From assembly GCA_026874595.1 (NCBI GenBank), contig CM049307.1:76484643-76548642 (forward strand): 64,000 nucleotides of DNA, in the 5' to 3' direction. The translations under genes and the position numbers were made by a program. Below, piece after piece: positions 9,966 to 21,649 of this stretch (position 1 is the first letter of the stretch; each line of letters starts with the position of its first letter). The notes beneath the pieces were generated by a model. The model was not told the origin of the DNA and did not search any database. It worked only from the letters and a program-made list of their open reading frames with translations. This DNA is from Sipunculus nudus (taxonomy: Eukaryota > Annelida > Sipuncula > Golfingiida > Sipunculidae).

Positions 9966-11290
9966 CACACCGGATGGGTCCGAACGAATGTTACGTCCGA
10001 ACAAAATTTGCTATCCGAACGAAAAAAAATAGAACGTTATTTTTTGTCGTTCGTATCGGAAAAGAATGGCGCTTTTCACCTTCAACACAAAAGAGCTGGA
10101 ACATTTATAATCAGACTTGTTCATTAGTACGTTACCTATTTAATATATAATACTGTACAACAAAGAAATGTTGTTTTCTTGTCCACTGTTCTTAAATTAT
10201 GTGATAAAAGAAAAATATAAAAAAAGGGATTATATTTATTGCAATCAAATTTATTTGATTTAAACAGATATTTATAGATTTTTTTAGCTCCAATCATTTT
10301 TTCCCCCATTAAAATCAGACTTCTTTTTATATAATATGTATATTTCCTTGGAGTCCACTTATTTTAATTTACAATCGAAAACAAACATTTACACTTTTAA
10401 ACCAGGTTAAGATATAATATTTCCTGGTAAATTCTAATTCTTTGCAATTTATTACAGTTATTCTCTGAAAGGGGGGAGGGATGATTACATTGATCATCCC
10501 CCTAGCCCCTCTCCCCTTATATTGACGTCCCTGAATATAAGTCAGCTGTATAAGCGATATGTACACAAATAAGCAACATTATCCAGGACTTGGTGTACAT
10601 TACCTAACCCCTCCCACGAAAATAAAATGCTCAGCGATAAATTAAGAAAGAAAAAATCATGAAACAATAATATTTTTATTATTACAAATATATTATTTTT
10701 AGTTAAACATTTTGCATATAAACAGAGGGTTTCAAATCTTTGGACAGACTGTTCTAAATCATATTAGCAGATTTGAAAATCAAATACAAATCAAACTAAA
10801 CTAGTGATTCAAACTTTAATTTAACTTGAAATGCATGAGTTTCAATGGAATATGTTCTGTGGAAACAACATATTGCACTAATATTTTTAAAGGCATGTTC
10901 AAGTGGGAGTCTGGGTCCAGTCAGTGGTATAAATATATGTCACCTGTGAACTCATGACTATAGACTCGGGTACCAAGCAAGGCCCAATAACTTTCAATTA
11001 TACAGTCAGTACACCCAGAGGTAAACTTTTTAAAATTATCAAATTAAATAACTTTTTCCCGTTATATATATAAAATATTATTCTTAAGTATTTTCTGAAT
11101 AAAATGCAGTTGGTTTTTTTTTGTTACTATTTGTTCCGAGTTCAACCCCATTTTTACTATACGAGTAACCGATGGGGGAATTCCAAAGTTTGAGTCAGTG
11201 ATAGGGTATTCCTCTGGCAGATGACTTCTCAACTCCTACGTACAGCTCTATACTATAGGTCCGATTTTGCTGCATGAGCACTGCATACGC
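9960..11290. other. Possible single transposon end, then featureless DNA
   Basis: GGCGGTTTCACACCGGATGG (about 9,960), followed by TCCGAACGAA repeated with variation, looks like one end of a TIR transposon ('TTTCACACCGG' type). I do not see its partner within the next kilobase. The rest is AT-rich without features. Confidence 0.35.
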
Positions 11291-11599
11291 ATACGTAATT
11301 AATGGAATCACAGGCGTTTTCTAGATGCATTACGCTTACCTACGCATACGTACCGCACACGCACATATGGACTGCTAGCTTCATAAGGGAAAGCCGTAGG
11401 GCCAACATGCTTTATAGTGAATACAGGCATTGCATTGCGTGCTGAACTTAATACTATTTTTAGTAACACTGGGACACTTTTTAGGGATGAGCCGTGGAAA
11501 AACCGCTTAGCGAACCGTTTAAATAAAGTTCGGAAGCACATCAAACGGAAAGGTTATGGTGAGTTTACGAGTGAATTCCGACTGCTTTACTAACCCTTT

Positions 11600-11714
11600 A
11601 CGAGAGCTTCGAGATACTCTAGTTAACCGCTCGTTTTGTCAATCGCTTTGCAATAGTTAGGCTCTCGTAAATGAATATAACGAACAAATAAGCGAACGCT
11701 TCGAGATACTGGCC
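11600..11714 (-). repeat. Right inverted terminal region of the 7.2-kb element
   Basis: Contains AGCTTCGAGATAC at about 11,605 and GCTTCGAGATACTGGCC at 11,698-11,714, the mirror image of 4,478-4,575. Confidence 0.7.
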
Positions 11715-11718
11715 CCAG

Positions 11719-14700
11719 GTCAATAACAGGCATGGCAACAAGTCTACAATGGCATGACCTTTGACCCAGAGAATTACCCGGAACCGGATGTGCCCAAGAC
11801 ACAATCGTGAACGTCTAACTTCAACGAACTTTATCACACACCGTGTTTTCCGTGGACCTTCTCACTATACCTTAACTTTATCTTTACAACCAACAACCCT
11901 TTTAATATCCACCCAACTTCACAGAGCTGTCACCGAACTCTAAGGAGAATACATCAATTTTATTTTACAAAATATCTAAAATACTCTTTACTGTTAAAGC
12001 AACTTTTCAGACTTCACTGAACGAACTTGCTACCACCCATGACAAAATAACTAAACACAAATGGGTACACATAATATTTATTATACTCAAGCTTTCCTAT
12101 CACTGTAATTGCTTAGGAACATAAGTAATTCTGTGGATTATTCTATCCGGAGATATATAAACAAACCTGGTCCGAACAGAATACAAAAACCATTTAGTAT
12201 TTACCACCCCAACGTACGTAGTTTAGTTAATAAAACTGACCAATTAATAGCAGAAACAGAAGACTTGGATGGAATAGGTTTCACTGAAACACATCTAGAT
12301 GACACTATCAGTAATGAACAAATTACAGTGTACCCATAAGGAAAGATAGGAATAGACATGGTGGAGGCATCGTAGTGTACATTAAGAATGGTATATACTT
12401 AAAAAGACGTCCAGACCTTGAATCATATGAATTTGAAACAATCTGGTATGAAATATTGAAATTAAAGTCTCTTTATTGTGTTAAATAAACTACAAATCCC
12501 CAAACCATACAGTCGATAAATGGATAATGATAAAGGAATACTTGACAGAATTAACATCAACTCCTCTCCTCACACATATGATTACTGGCGACCTCGACAA
12601 TCATCATCTAATTGACAAACCGCAACCAAATCTATAATTAATAATCTTAACCTTACCCAATATATTACTCAACCTTCCAGGAGAACTAACAACAGCAAAT
12701 CTTCATTGGATGTTATTATTAGCAATGTTGGCGATAACATATTTCAAACAGGCATTTTCCCCCAGACATTATAGTGACCACTGTAGCATATTTGCAAAAG
12801 TTGACAGGTTTTTAAATATGATTCCAACCTCAAGATTTAAATTATGAAATACTCTCAAGGCAATTACGATGAAATGAATAGACTTCTTGCACAAACCAAC
12901 TGGAATAATTTAATATCAAAAGATATTGAAAATTCATATAACAATTTAATCTAAATAATTAATTTCATAGCCCACAAATGCATACCACACAAATGGGTGA
13001 CCACTCAACCAAAATACAAGCCTTACTTGGTTTACTTATGATTTATAAATACTCCAAAGAAAATTTCTACGATTAAGAAACAAAGCAATGAGAACAAATA
13101 CAGAAGATCACTGGAATAATTACAAAAACTTAAGAAATATATTCAATCATTAAGTGTGGAAAACAAAAATTAATTATCCACTCGAACTAGCTTATAAACT
13201 GAAAGAAAATCTACACAACAAACTAAATGGTGGAAAACCGTAAACTCCCTATAAAAAGGGAACCAGTCTCAATCTTCACCTCCCTTAGTAAACAAAGATG
13301 GAACACTAGCAAACCAGTTGCCAAAGTAGAAACCCTCAATCAGCAATTTATCAAATAATCTGTCATCAATGAATCAGCTATACCAATCCCCCCTCTTGAA
13401 ACGTATAAATAAAAGCACGCTTAAAGATATTGTTTTTGAAATTACAGAATTCCGGAATTTATTCAACTTATTTGACTTAAACAAAGCACCAGTCCAGACA
13501 AAATCCACCCATATATTTTAAATAAATGTGCTAACAAATTAGCATATCCTATCACCCTAATTCTTAATATTTCATTTCATCACTCTTCACTTCCTTCAAT
13601 ATTGAAAAAGGCAATTATCAAACAAATATACAAAAACAGGAATTAAATCTAAACCGACAACTACAAGCAAATCTCTCTAACCTGTTGCATATGCAAAATC
13701 ATGAAAAAACAATATTCAAACATTTTTCAAAAGTAATAATATAATAACTCCTCACCAGTCTGGCTTCATCCCATTCGACTACTGCGAACCAACAACTGTA
13801 AAAAACTAAAACAGATCTGTATCACTCCTTAATCCTTGAACTCGAACTTAATAAAGAAGTCAGAGCTGTCTACCTTGACATGGGCAAGGCTTTCGACAAA
13901 GTAAGGCATAGAGGCTTACTCAACAAGCTAGAGTCCCAAGTCATTCGGGGGCCTAGAACTCGAACTTGATTAAGAAATCAGGGCTGTCTACCTTAACATG
14001 AGCAAGGATTTCGACAAAGAATGGCATAAAGGCTTACTCAGCAAGCTACAGTCCCGAGACATTCGAGGAAAGTTACTCCCTTTACTCTCATAGATATAAA
14101 GAGTAATCATTGACAACTCAGCATCCGAGAGGGGTGCACTTATGCCGGAGTACCCCAAGAATCAATCTTCGGGCCACTCTTATTATAATATTTATTAAGG
14201 AATGACTTGACCTGCCATGTCAGGTTCTTTGCAGACGATACCATGATTTTCCTACCTGATGACAATCCAACAATTGCAGCCAAAATAAATATTGATGATT
14301 TGAAAAGGATATATATATAACCGGTCAAAAACATGGTTAGCTACCTTCAGGGCTAACAAAACTGAATCCATAATATTCTCTAGAAAAAAATAAATCAGTT
14401 TTATAATTTAGAGCTAGTTTTAAATAATGTAAAGACAAAAACCTCTTCTTGTCACAAACATCTGGGATAACATTCCAATACAATGGTAAATGGGATGAAC
14501 ATATTCATCATATAACTACTAAAGCCAACCAAAGAATGATCATACTAAGAAAATGTAAATTCCTACTAGATCGTCAGACTCTGCAGATCATTTTTTTCAG
14601 CTACATAAGACCTATTCTTGAATACGCCAACACTGTTAGGTCTTATTTGTCTAACAGTCTTTCAGCTAGAGGCAGCTAGGATAGTAACAGGAGGCGTGAA

Positions 14701-15660
14701 AGGCACAAGCCACGATATACTTTATATGGAAACAAAATGGGCAACACTCAGACAAAGGAGAGAATCAAACCAATTTTGATTTCTTCGCAAAATGATAAAT
14801 AGAGAGGTGCCCTAATATCAATATCATCTTCTTCCCCCAAACTCACTTCACTCGCTCTGACACATTGACGATTTCACCTGTCCTGGCAAGAACTGAATTG
14901 TACTATGATTTCTTCATCCCAAAAACCATCAGGCTTTGGAATGCAGTTTATACCAAAAAAAAAAGATATTTATTATCTTCCAGCTCACTCAAAAGGAAGA
15001 TGCTTGAAAGTATCAGGCACCAAAATTAATAAAACAGCCTCAAGAACACATGCAAGACTCAGGATGAGATGCAGTAACCCTATTTCCCATTAATTCCTCC
15101 ACCTTGTATCTGAAACCAAGTCCTGTCAGTGTGGACATCCAGTGGAGGACGAAAATCACTTCTTCCTACAGTGTCCATAATATTTCACCCATAGGGATAA
15201 GTAACTGTCGAACTTATCTGTTAAAACTTTGTTGTTTGGTGATACCGAAATGAATTAAAAAAAATATAATATCAAATGTCATTATTCATAAGTAAGACAA
15301 ATTGATCCAAAATACAATTAAGTAGACCCATAAACAAACAGGAAAAAATCAGTCAAACTCTGCAGTAAGACACCACAAATACCAAAACATAATCTCCACT
15401 ATATCACATCCAACAACTCAACATCACAGTAAACACACACGATATTAATATAATTAACACTTCTACATTTACAATCTGCAAACAACTCATTATATGCTCC
15501 TCTAAATTTGTCTTCTCTGTGAATTAAAATTTGTCTGTATTGTATGGGATCAGGCAAACCTAAGCCCTCCAGCTTGCGCCCAAATCCCTTTTATACACTT
15601 CTTGTATACCTATATTATCACTGTATGTTTATTGCGTTCTTTAGAATCAATCAAATCTTT
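11719..15660 (+). mobile_element. LINE (non-LTR retrotransposon), 3' part: ORF1 end, endonuclease, RT, 3'UTR
   Basis: Continuation of the LINE broken at 4,473. At 11,719-11,812 the ORF1 tail reads QAWQQVYNGMTFDPENYPEP, then PDVPKTQS and a stop. ORF2 pieces follow in order. An apurinic endonuclease start has FSIYHPNVRSLVNKTDQL and GFTETHLDD (about 12,190-12,305) and GGIVVYIKNG (about 12,362). Reverse transcriptase motif A is VYLDMGKAFDKVRHRGLL (about 13,870), the PQ-SIFGPLL block is near 14,155, and the catalytic FFADDT is at 14,226-14,243. Then come GITFQYNGKWDEHI and YIRPILEYA (about 14,460-14,630), and a C-terminal Cys/His tail CQCGHPVEDENHFFLQC at about 15,126-15,176. The order and motifs fit a Jockey/CR1-group element. 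Many stops and frameshifts make it inactive. The 3'UTR probably runs to about 15,660. Confidence 0.8.
13838..14075 (+). repeat. 118-bp tandem duplication inside the LINE RT domain
   Basis: GAACTCGAACTT occurs at 13,838 and 13,956, and both copies encode RT motif A. The first reads VYLDMGKAFDKV..H.GLL, the second VYLNMSKDFDK...HKGLL. The second copy changes the catalytic motif A Asp-context (YLD to YLN) and also differs at KAFD/KDFD, so the copies have diverged. Confidence 0.8.
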
Positions 15661-16000
15661 CAAACAACATGTTAATTAATGGTAATTGAATATAAAATAT
15701 ATATATAAATTCAATACACTTTGTAAAAGACATTATTTAATTTATTATTAATTATTAACGAATAGTATTATAGTCATAATGATCTTGATTTTTACTTCAT
15801 ACTCTTAATTTAATAATATCAACAATAATGTCATAAAGTAATATAATATATTAGGAATTACGTATTGTAATATGTGTATATCCAAACCTAAACTTATGAA
15901 CTGCATATGGAATGTATATATATATACATATATATCGTGTTATAACTCCGAGTTTCACGCCGTTGCCGGTATCGGCACCCGGGCGATCATCAGATAACTG
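15660..16000. other. No gene seen
   Basis: Very AT-rich sequence with a short (TA)n near 15,917-15,935. No features. Confidence 0.5.
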
Positions 16001-16003
16001 ACG

Positions 16004-16092
16004 CTTGTTAGGAACCCAGCTATAACTGTTCCTTTCTGTAACTTTATAACTGTAGAGAAAGTAACAGTCATAGCTGGGTCCCAAACTTGTTA
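16004..16092. repeat. Hairpin-forming inverted repeat
   Basis: AACCCAGCTATAACTGTT (16,013-16,030) faces AACAGTCATAGCTGGGT (16,063-16,079), a stem of about 17 bp with one mismatch and a 32-nt loop. The outer flanks also partly pair (CTTGTTAGG with CCCAAACTTG). It could be a small MITE or a transcribed hairpin; the sequence alone cannot tell. Confidence 0.6.
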
Positions 16093-16177
16093 AAACTGCT
16101 TTTAGTCAACATACATTTATAAAAATTATTAGGTTACACATATTTAATAAATTTTTAAACCTGAATGTGAAATGACT

Positions 16178-16567
16178 TTAAGCATACGCTTTTTTTTTTT
16201 TATTGTTATTATATACAGACGTATTTTTCCTTATTTGGCGTCTTCCAACTGTTCCTCTGTATCTTTTGTTCAACAATAAGTAGGATTTCATATCATCTTT
16301 GTTTTGCAATTCATTTACGTATACATCTTTGTGGTTTTCCATCCTTTCATCATTAAAACTTTCTGGATAACCACAGGAAAAACAAGTGGAATTCAAATCT
16401 ATAAATAATGGATACAATGTTGCTTCCATCCTTCTCTTAGCCAGTTCATTGAGGTTTCTGATACATGAATCTTCAGTACAAAATTTTGTGAAATAATGCC
16501 TTGTTGGCAAAAGTGTAGCATAAAAATCCTGCCTTTTCGGTCCATGTTTACTTATAGTTCTACGTTA
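16178..16567 (-). CDS. Unrecognised ORF, possible exon
   Basis: An open minus-strand frame of about 130 codons if read from the preceding stop (first Met gives 110). It contains KRQDFYATLLPTRHYFTKFC, RNLNELAKRRMEATLYPLFI, CFSCGYPESFNDERM and a Lys/Asn-rich end encoded by an A-tract. Composition is mixed and coding-like, with a CxxC pair but no clear zinc finger. I do not recognise the family. It may be an exon or a transposon scrap. No good acceptor is evident upstream. Confidence 0.3.
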
Positions 16568-16569
16568 AC

Positions 16570-17330
16570 GGCAGCATTATTATTTTAATAGATAACATCA
16601 CGTGTAAGAAAAAAGTGACATCATAATCACAGCAACATTAAATTATATTTCATGTATGTTGAACTAATGAAAAATATATATACTTATGCCATTTGTTTAT
16701 CCATTCATCCGTTCGTTCCTTCCCATGGAGACATTGACAGCGTACACTGTGAAACGATCCGGATTGCTCTCGAAACTGTTAATCAAATTCCCCATATGAT
16801 TGATCCTGTTGAGATTCCCATCCACTCAATATATAAAATAGGTGCTAAACCGTTCACTTAAAAAAAGGTAAAGAAAAAAAAAAAAAAAAGAAAGAAAGAT
16901 AGCTGCCCGCATTATCCGGTCCCAATGATCAGAATTTTGTGATCATTTTGCGGATTTTTCCAGGCCATGATGTTTCTTTGCTTGTATTGTCTTGTATAGT
17001 TTCCCATAAAACATACCGTTTATAGTTAGTTGATCCGTCTGAAAATTGACTACGAGTGTGACATGTATACATACACATGAAACTCTTTCATATTAATGAA
17101 ATGAAATGAATACAAAGTAATACTTACCATCAAATCATATTAGAGAAAATGACTGAACAGTGGTCAGTAGTACTCACTGTTTATGTTTAATTCAGAACGA
17201 GATTCATTTCAACACTTCCCATTTTCCCATTTTTTTTCACTTTAATCACATCATGTGACCACTTTTAAATATTTACTTACAACTTAAATATCCCTTATTT
17301 TTTCTAGCTTGAATCCTAATTTTTTTAAAC
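16570..17330. other. No gene seen
   Basis: AT-rich with an A/G homopolymer-like tract at about 16,861-16,905. Short ORFs lack coding character. Confidence 0.5.
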
Positions 17331-17339
17331 CCAAGTGAC

Positions 17340-17545
17340 CATATTTTTTAATATATTATAAAATGTAGTCACTTATGGTGTGACCAAAATTTTACCAATA
17401 ATATTGATAAAAATAAGGTGTGACTACATTTCTTTGACCAGCCAAATAATTTTGTACTATATATATAGTCAAATAAAATGTGGTTCACCTTATTTTTGTC
17501 AATATCTCTTGGTTAAAAATGTGGTCCTGCCATTTGATAATATTA
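17340..17545. repeat. Palindromic MITE
   Basis: GGTGTGACCAAAATTTTACC and ATATTGATAAAAATAAGGTG in the left arm (about 17,369-17,425) pair with the reverse complement of the right arm (GTGGTTCACCTTATTTTTGT, TATCTCTTGGTTAAAAATG, GTGGTCCTGCC, to about 17,541). The loop contains a short (TA)n. It resembles a foldback MITE, and an arm of the same family lies at 655-738. Confidence 0.65.
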
Positions 17546-17739
17546 TATATATATTATATTTTATAATATTATATATATATATTTTATATGTGGTTCTCTG
17601 GCTACCTCAACCTCTCTCACCACGATCTTCATCTTCAGCATCTTCTATTTTCGCCTTGAATATCGAAGTGTATTCCGACTCAACCTATCAAACTTTGTCG
17701 TTGCTGAGGGAGCTGGGCCGGATTTCCGGAGACCTGTGT

Positions 17740-17807
17740 TGGCTGTAGCGCCGACTTCACTCTCCGTCAAAAAGACAGCCACGATGATGCCGAACCCACA
17801 GCACCTG

Positions 17808-17810
<3 letters not shown>
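17740..17810 (+). other. Fragment related to ORFs at 22.6 and 23.9 kb
   Basis: CACGATGATGCCGAACCCAC followed by AGCACCTGTCA corresponds to CCATGATGAAGCCGAACCCA and GAGCACTTGTCACA at about 23,967. It is a short homologous scrap cut off by an (AT)n/(GT)n tract. Confidence 0.5.

Positions 17811-17859
<49 letters not shown>
17810..17859. repeat. (AT)n(GT)n microsatellite
   Basis: A compound dinucleotide repeat, AT then GT. Confidence 0.95.
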
Positions 17860-18535
17860 AATAGTAAGTTATGTATGTATGACTCCATTATTGTGAACAT
17901 TTATATATGTAAATACTAAATTAATATATAAATATATAAATACATGTTTATGTGTAAATACAATGTATATACACATAAACATGTATTTATATATTTATTT
18001 GTTTATGGATCAGTTAATTCGAGGCATTTTTTTTTTGTTCAGCCGATTTTAATCCAAGATGACACCCTGGTTAGTTTCCTTACTGGCACAGTTTACAGGC
18101 AATCATTACGGACGATGGACAAAATAAATTTTTTTTAAAAAGACAGCCAGGATGACAGACAGTCCGGACGTTATAAAGTTATAGAGATATTTCAAGTTCC
18201 AGTATATTTCTTAATAATGCGTTTGCTGCTACTGTGCTCTCTCTCTTTCTCTCTCTCTCTCTATAAATATATGTATATAAAGTTTAATGCAGCTCAATTT
18301 AATAAAAATATTCAATTTGCACTCAGATGAAAAAAATGCACCAGTCAACATTTTCCACCGATCACAAGCATGAGCCAGCTCCCAGCCAGTTTTGACATAC
18401 AATGTATCAGCTCTGCATGTATCAATTTGCCAGGCTCAATACCCGGGGCTCAGAAGTATTACTTTTAAATAATGGAATTTGTTACACATGTCACACCTTT
18501 ATCTGTTTTTTTATAATGTAGTCAGAAATTCAGAA
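17860..18535. other. No gene seen
   Basis: AT-rich. Includes GTGTAAATACAATGTATATA with partly inverted ACATGTTTATGTGTAAATAC around 17,942-17,990 and a (CT)n tract at about 18,238-18,262. No gene. Confidence 0.5.
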
Positions 18536-18539
18536 TAAG

Positions 18540-18740
18540 ACAGCACTTCTGCACACGCCGTGCAGTTGACAGGGTCATCTCCCGTGGTGAGCTCCTTCCC
18601 CTTTCCAATTATATGAATTTGACTATTCCTAGCCCATTAAAACACTACAAGAAAAATGAAAATATATTTACAATTAAAATATACAAGGAAGTCTCTGACT
18701 GCCACTGCAGACCCCCTGGGATTTACAGTGTATCCTCGCC
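18540..18740 (+). repeat. Composite repeat, copy 1, outer block (block A)
   Basis: Shares CACACGCCGTGCAGTT, CCTAGCCCATTAAAA, ATATACAAGGAAG and GACTGCCACTGCAGACCCC with 24,415-24,640, in the same order and orientation. Each block A lies upstream (lower coordinate) of a SINE-like unit and then a copy of the broken minus-strand ORF family. Both therefore belong to one large duplicated or dispersed unit. Confidence 0.75.
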
Positions 18741-18744
18741 ATAT

Positions 18745-20425
18745 TAGTGCAGCGTTTCCATGGTCAAATGCTCTATGGTAATACATAGAGATGTGACTAG
18801 GGGGGAATCACTAAAATTTCAAATCCATCAATCTCTTATTTTTACATTTCCCAGATGCAGCTCTGACAATAAAATAATCTGTTTGAATTTTGTTTCTGTC
18901 TTTGTTGGTAACAAAGTTATGGCAAAATTTAAGGTTTTCAGGTAAATGGGTACCGGGAGCATATCTGTCCTGTAAATGGCCGAGTTGGCTCTGGCCAGGT
19001 TTGTGGTCGCCATATTTTGAAATGAATGAGCACAATTTATCTTTTATTCCATGTTACTTTCATCACATTTCATTATATTGTAAAGTTAACATGTTCATCT
19101 TAATTTTTTGTATGGTCATATTAGAAATGTTAAAAAAAATTCAGGCCCCCAAATCAGGCATTTTCCGCAAATTTCAGATATCTCTAATTTTTTTTTGCAT
19201 TTGAGGAAAGGTGAAAAATTCTTCCAAATCCTGTAACAAATATAAATGTTCATCAAGAAAATATATATCGTGACTTATTATTGTCCGTGTTATAGTGATA
19301 TAAGTAAAATTTATTTGGTGTCTAAATGGGACAAGCTTTTAATTTTATCAAAGCTTAAGTTTGCAGATGGGGAGAGCGGTCATCAAAAGACAGCTCTGGC
19401 AAACGCAAAAACCACAAACCATTAAAAACTGAAGGAAATCAATCTCATGTTTCAATAAGCTGTTTATTTAATTAAAAAAGTGAAATGGCATGCATGGTTA
19501 AAAAAATGCAATGGAATAATGTAGCAGTAAAAAGCAAAGAGTCTTTTTTATGTAGAATAAGAAAATTATAAAAAGAGTTCAGCCTCCCCAACACCCCTTA
19601 TAGCTGATCCAACCCCAACTAAAGTAAATGGAGAGTAAACATGCACCAATGACCACATGGAATAGAAAGGTGCAAATCATTTTAATGAAAATACAATTGA
19701 TAAAAGAAGAAGAAGAAAATAAAAGGTTGGCTGAAATCTGATAAATATAAAACAGGAAATTACAAAAAATAACTGTGACAACAAAACTGAAAACAAATCA
19801 TGAGGTTTAACAATAACTAAAATGGCACTGAATGTGTTAAAACAAAAGTTCCTGCTGACTTTCGGCTTGGCCTCCAGAAAAAGAAAAGAAAAACGTATTT
19901 TAGTTTCTTTTCAACTGAATTCATTGAGCATCATAAGTACAGCATTATTCTATACAGCTTGGGGAAGTTTCAAACAAACAAAATATTATATTATCATGTT
20001 AAGCACATATATCAATTACCAAAGATAACTAATGAAACAGTATTAATACATTAAAATGTAATATTGCAATATAAAACAATCACATGCATCAGTTACCAAT
20101 GATAACTAGTGAAAAAAGTATAAATAAGCTGAAGAAGTAATATTATATTATAAAAAAAACATGTATCACTTGGATCCAAGTAAAGAACCTGTCATAGCTT
20201 ATCTGAATGCACCTTACAGGTCCCAAAGGTTGTCCTGGCTAGACTCCACGTAAATGATCCTCAATAAAATAGCAAATGGTTTAAGAAATCCATGAATCCT
20301 TTTGAGTTGTTCCAAGTTCTCTTTATAGTTTGTGTATGGTATATATTCACCCAGTGTCCGGTTCAGATATCAGTATATATTTGTTTGCAGTTCCATTGTT
20401 ATTGTTATATACATATTAAAGTTTG
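18745..20425. other. Insert in composite repeat copy 1; no gene seen
   Basis: About 1.6 kb present in this copy but reduced to about 70 bp in the copy at 24.6 kb. AT-rich with A-tracts. ATATCAATTACCAAAGATAACTA (about 20,008) is echoed by CATCAGTTACCAATGATAACT (about 20,086), a diverged ~80-bp tandem repeat. No credible ORF. Confidence 0.5.
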
Positions 20426-20429
20426 GGAT

Positions 20430-20655
20430 CACAAATTCCACAGACTCGAGTGTCAACATGTTTCAGTTCCAGTGTTTCATTTCCTGATGACCTTGGTATG
20501 ATTCCCGGCCTGGCTGTGGGTTGTAGTAGCCCATCCATTGGAATGCTATTCTGAAGTCCTGATGTTCATGTAGGCCTGGGCAATGGAGTATAGCTTGAAT
20601 CCCAGCATGGCTGTGGCAGTGGGTTGTAGTTGCTATAAGTGTGCAATAGTTCCAA
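20430..20655 (+). repeat. tRNA-like SINE units, copy 1
   Basis: After ACAAATTCCACAGACTCGAG come two diverged units ending TATGATTCCCGGCCTGGCTG and CTTGAATCCCAGCATGGCTG, each followed by a GGGTTGTAGT phrase. GATTCCC/GAATCCC sits where a tRNA-type box B would be. The same array is clearer at 25,246-25,490. Confidence 0.5.
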
Positions 20656-20699
20656 GCATTTTATTAAAAAAAAATAATTTAAGTTATCATAACTCTAAG

Positions 20700-21600
20700 A
20701 TCCTGAGCTGCATAGTCTTCAAAAGGGCATACCATTCAAGATCTTGGTCTTCATACTGAAGTTTAAGTTATGGGTTGTCTGTATTCTGGTTGTCAACCTT
20801 CATCACTTTTCCAGAGCACCAGTATGTATTGTCCTCTTGGTCAACTGTCTTCCCTACTAGTCGCTGAGATTCAAGTTGAAGTAATTCCAGTTCCCCTTTC
20901 CTTAGATCACTCATCAGCGGAAAGCTATACATCCTACCATGTTCACAACCGTACTGGATCTGATGGACATAACGACGGGACCGCCCAGCTGTAGTGGTCT
21001 CCATACTAACCACCCAACCTGCGAACCACTCTTCCTTGTGCCGAACTCTGTTCCCAGTCAGATCAGATGCAAACTGGATTTGTGGAATGGGGGGACTTCC
21101 TACCAGACTAGAGCTGTTTCCTGTTCTTCTTCCCACATAATAATCTGTCTTCTCCACTTGCAGAGCAGTATCATCAGCAAGAACAGACACTAAGCCATCA
21201 ACTGTCTCTTCTTGAACACACTGATGTTCCGTCTACGCAGCCTCATCATTCTCTAGATGTTGCTCCGCAGCTTGCTAACAGACAGGCAACATCTTACAGC
21301 AGACAGGGTGAGCCTAACGTCTGGGTTGAAACAGAAGCCGGCGGTACTTGTTCTGAACTTTACGGGCAAGGCACTGCTGAAGGTCGGAATCCAACTTGGC
21401 TAAGTGCTTTGGTGCGTGAACTGTAGTCCAGAGGCCACCAACATATGTAAGCTTCACAGAGAGATCCTCCTTAATAAAGCGGGTCCGGCGTTCATGATCT
21501 TCCTTCTCCTGCAATGGAACCTTCCGTTTGTGGGAAATGAACTTAGCATGCTCTGCTGCTCTAGCCAGGTTATCACGGGACAGGGTCTCAACACATTTCC
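20700..21600 (-). pseudogene. Multi-copy ORF family, C-terminal fragment (copy 1)
   Basis: Minus-strand C-terminal part of the same ORF family as 25,740-28,741. It reads HERRTRFIKEDLSVKLTYVG, GLWTT and the Lys-rich KVQNKYRRL region (21,514-21,314). After a frame change comes DLTGNRVRHKEEWFAGWVVS, HQIQYGCEHGRMYSFPL and SDLRKGELELLQLE (about 21,080-20,860). This 'K.VRH..E..WF.G.V......Y.IQYD....Y.FPL..DL..G.LE.L' tail looks like a small barrel (Tudor/chromo-like) fold, which is inference. The N-terminal and middle regions are absent, so it is a truncated copy. Function of the family unknown to me. It recurs in invertebrate genomes and behaves like a transposon-borne gene. Confidence 0.6.
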
Positions 21601-21649
21601 TATTCCTAAAAGGCTATGTAAGCTGTGTCAGTTTAGCTTTTTATAATAC

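Larger units (their letters stand above)
4474..11718. mobile_element. 7.2-kb TIR element inserted in a LINE (with CCAG target duplication)
   Basis: The ends are GGCCTGTATCTCGAAGC (4,478-4,494) and GCTTCGAGATACTGGCC (11,698-11,714), inverted with 16 of 17 matching. Both are flanked by CCAG (4,474-4,477 and 11,715-11,718; a 5-bp CCCAG reading is also possible). A second inverted pair lies about 60-90 bp inside each end (GTATCTCGAAGCT near 4,551; AGCTTCGAGATAC near 11,605), so homology of the ends extends for roughly 100 bp. The interior has no recognisable transposase and carries later insertions, including an hAT-type MITE with its own target duplication. It is therefore probably a non-autonomous DNA transposon. 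Superfamily not identified. Confidence 0.7.

Noticed and set aside
9960-10090. MITE with TTTCACACCGG end
   Set aside because: Only one end is visible; no inverted partner found, so not called as an element.
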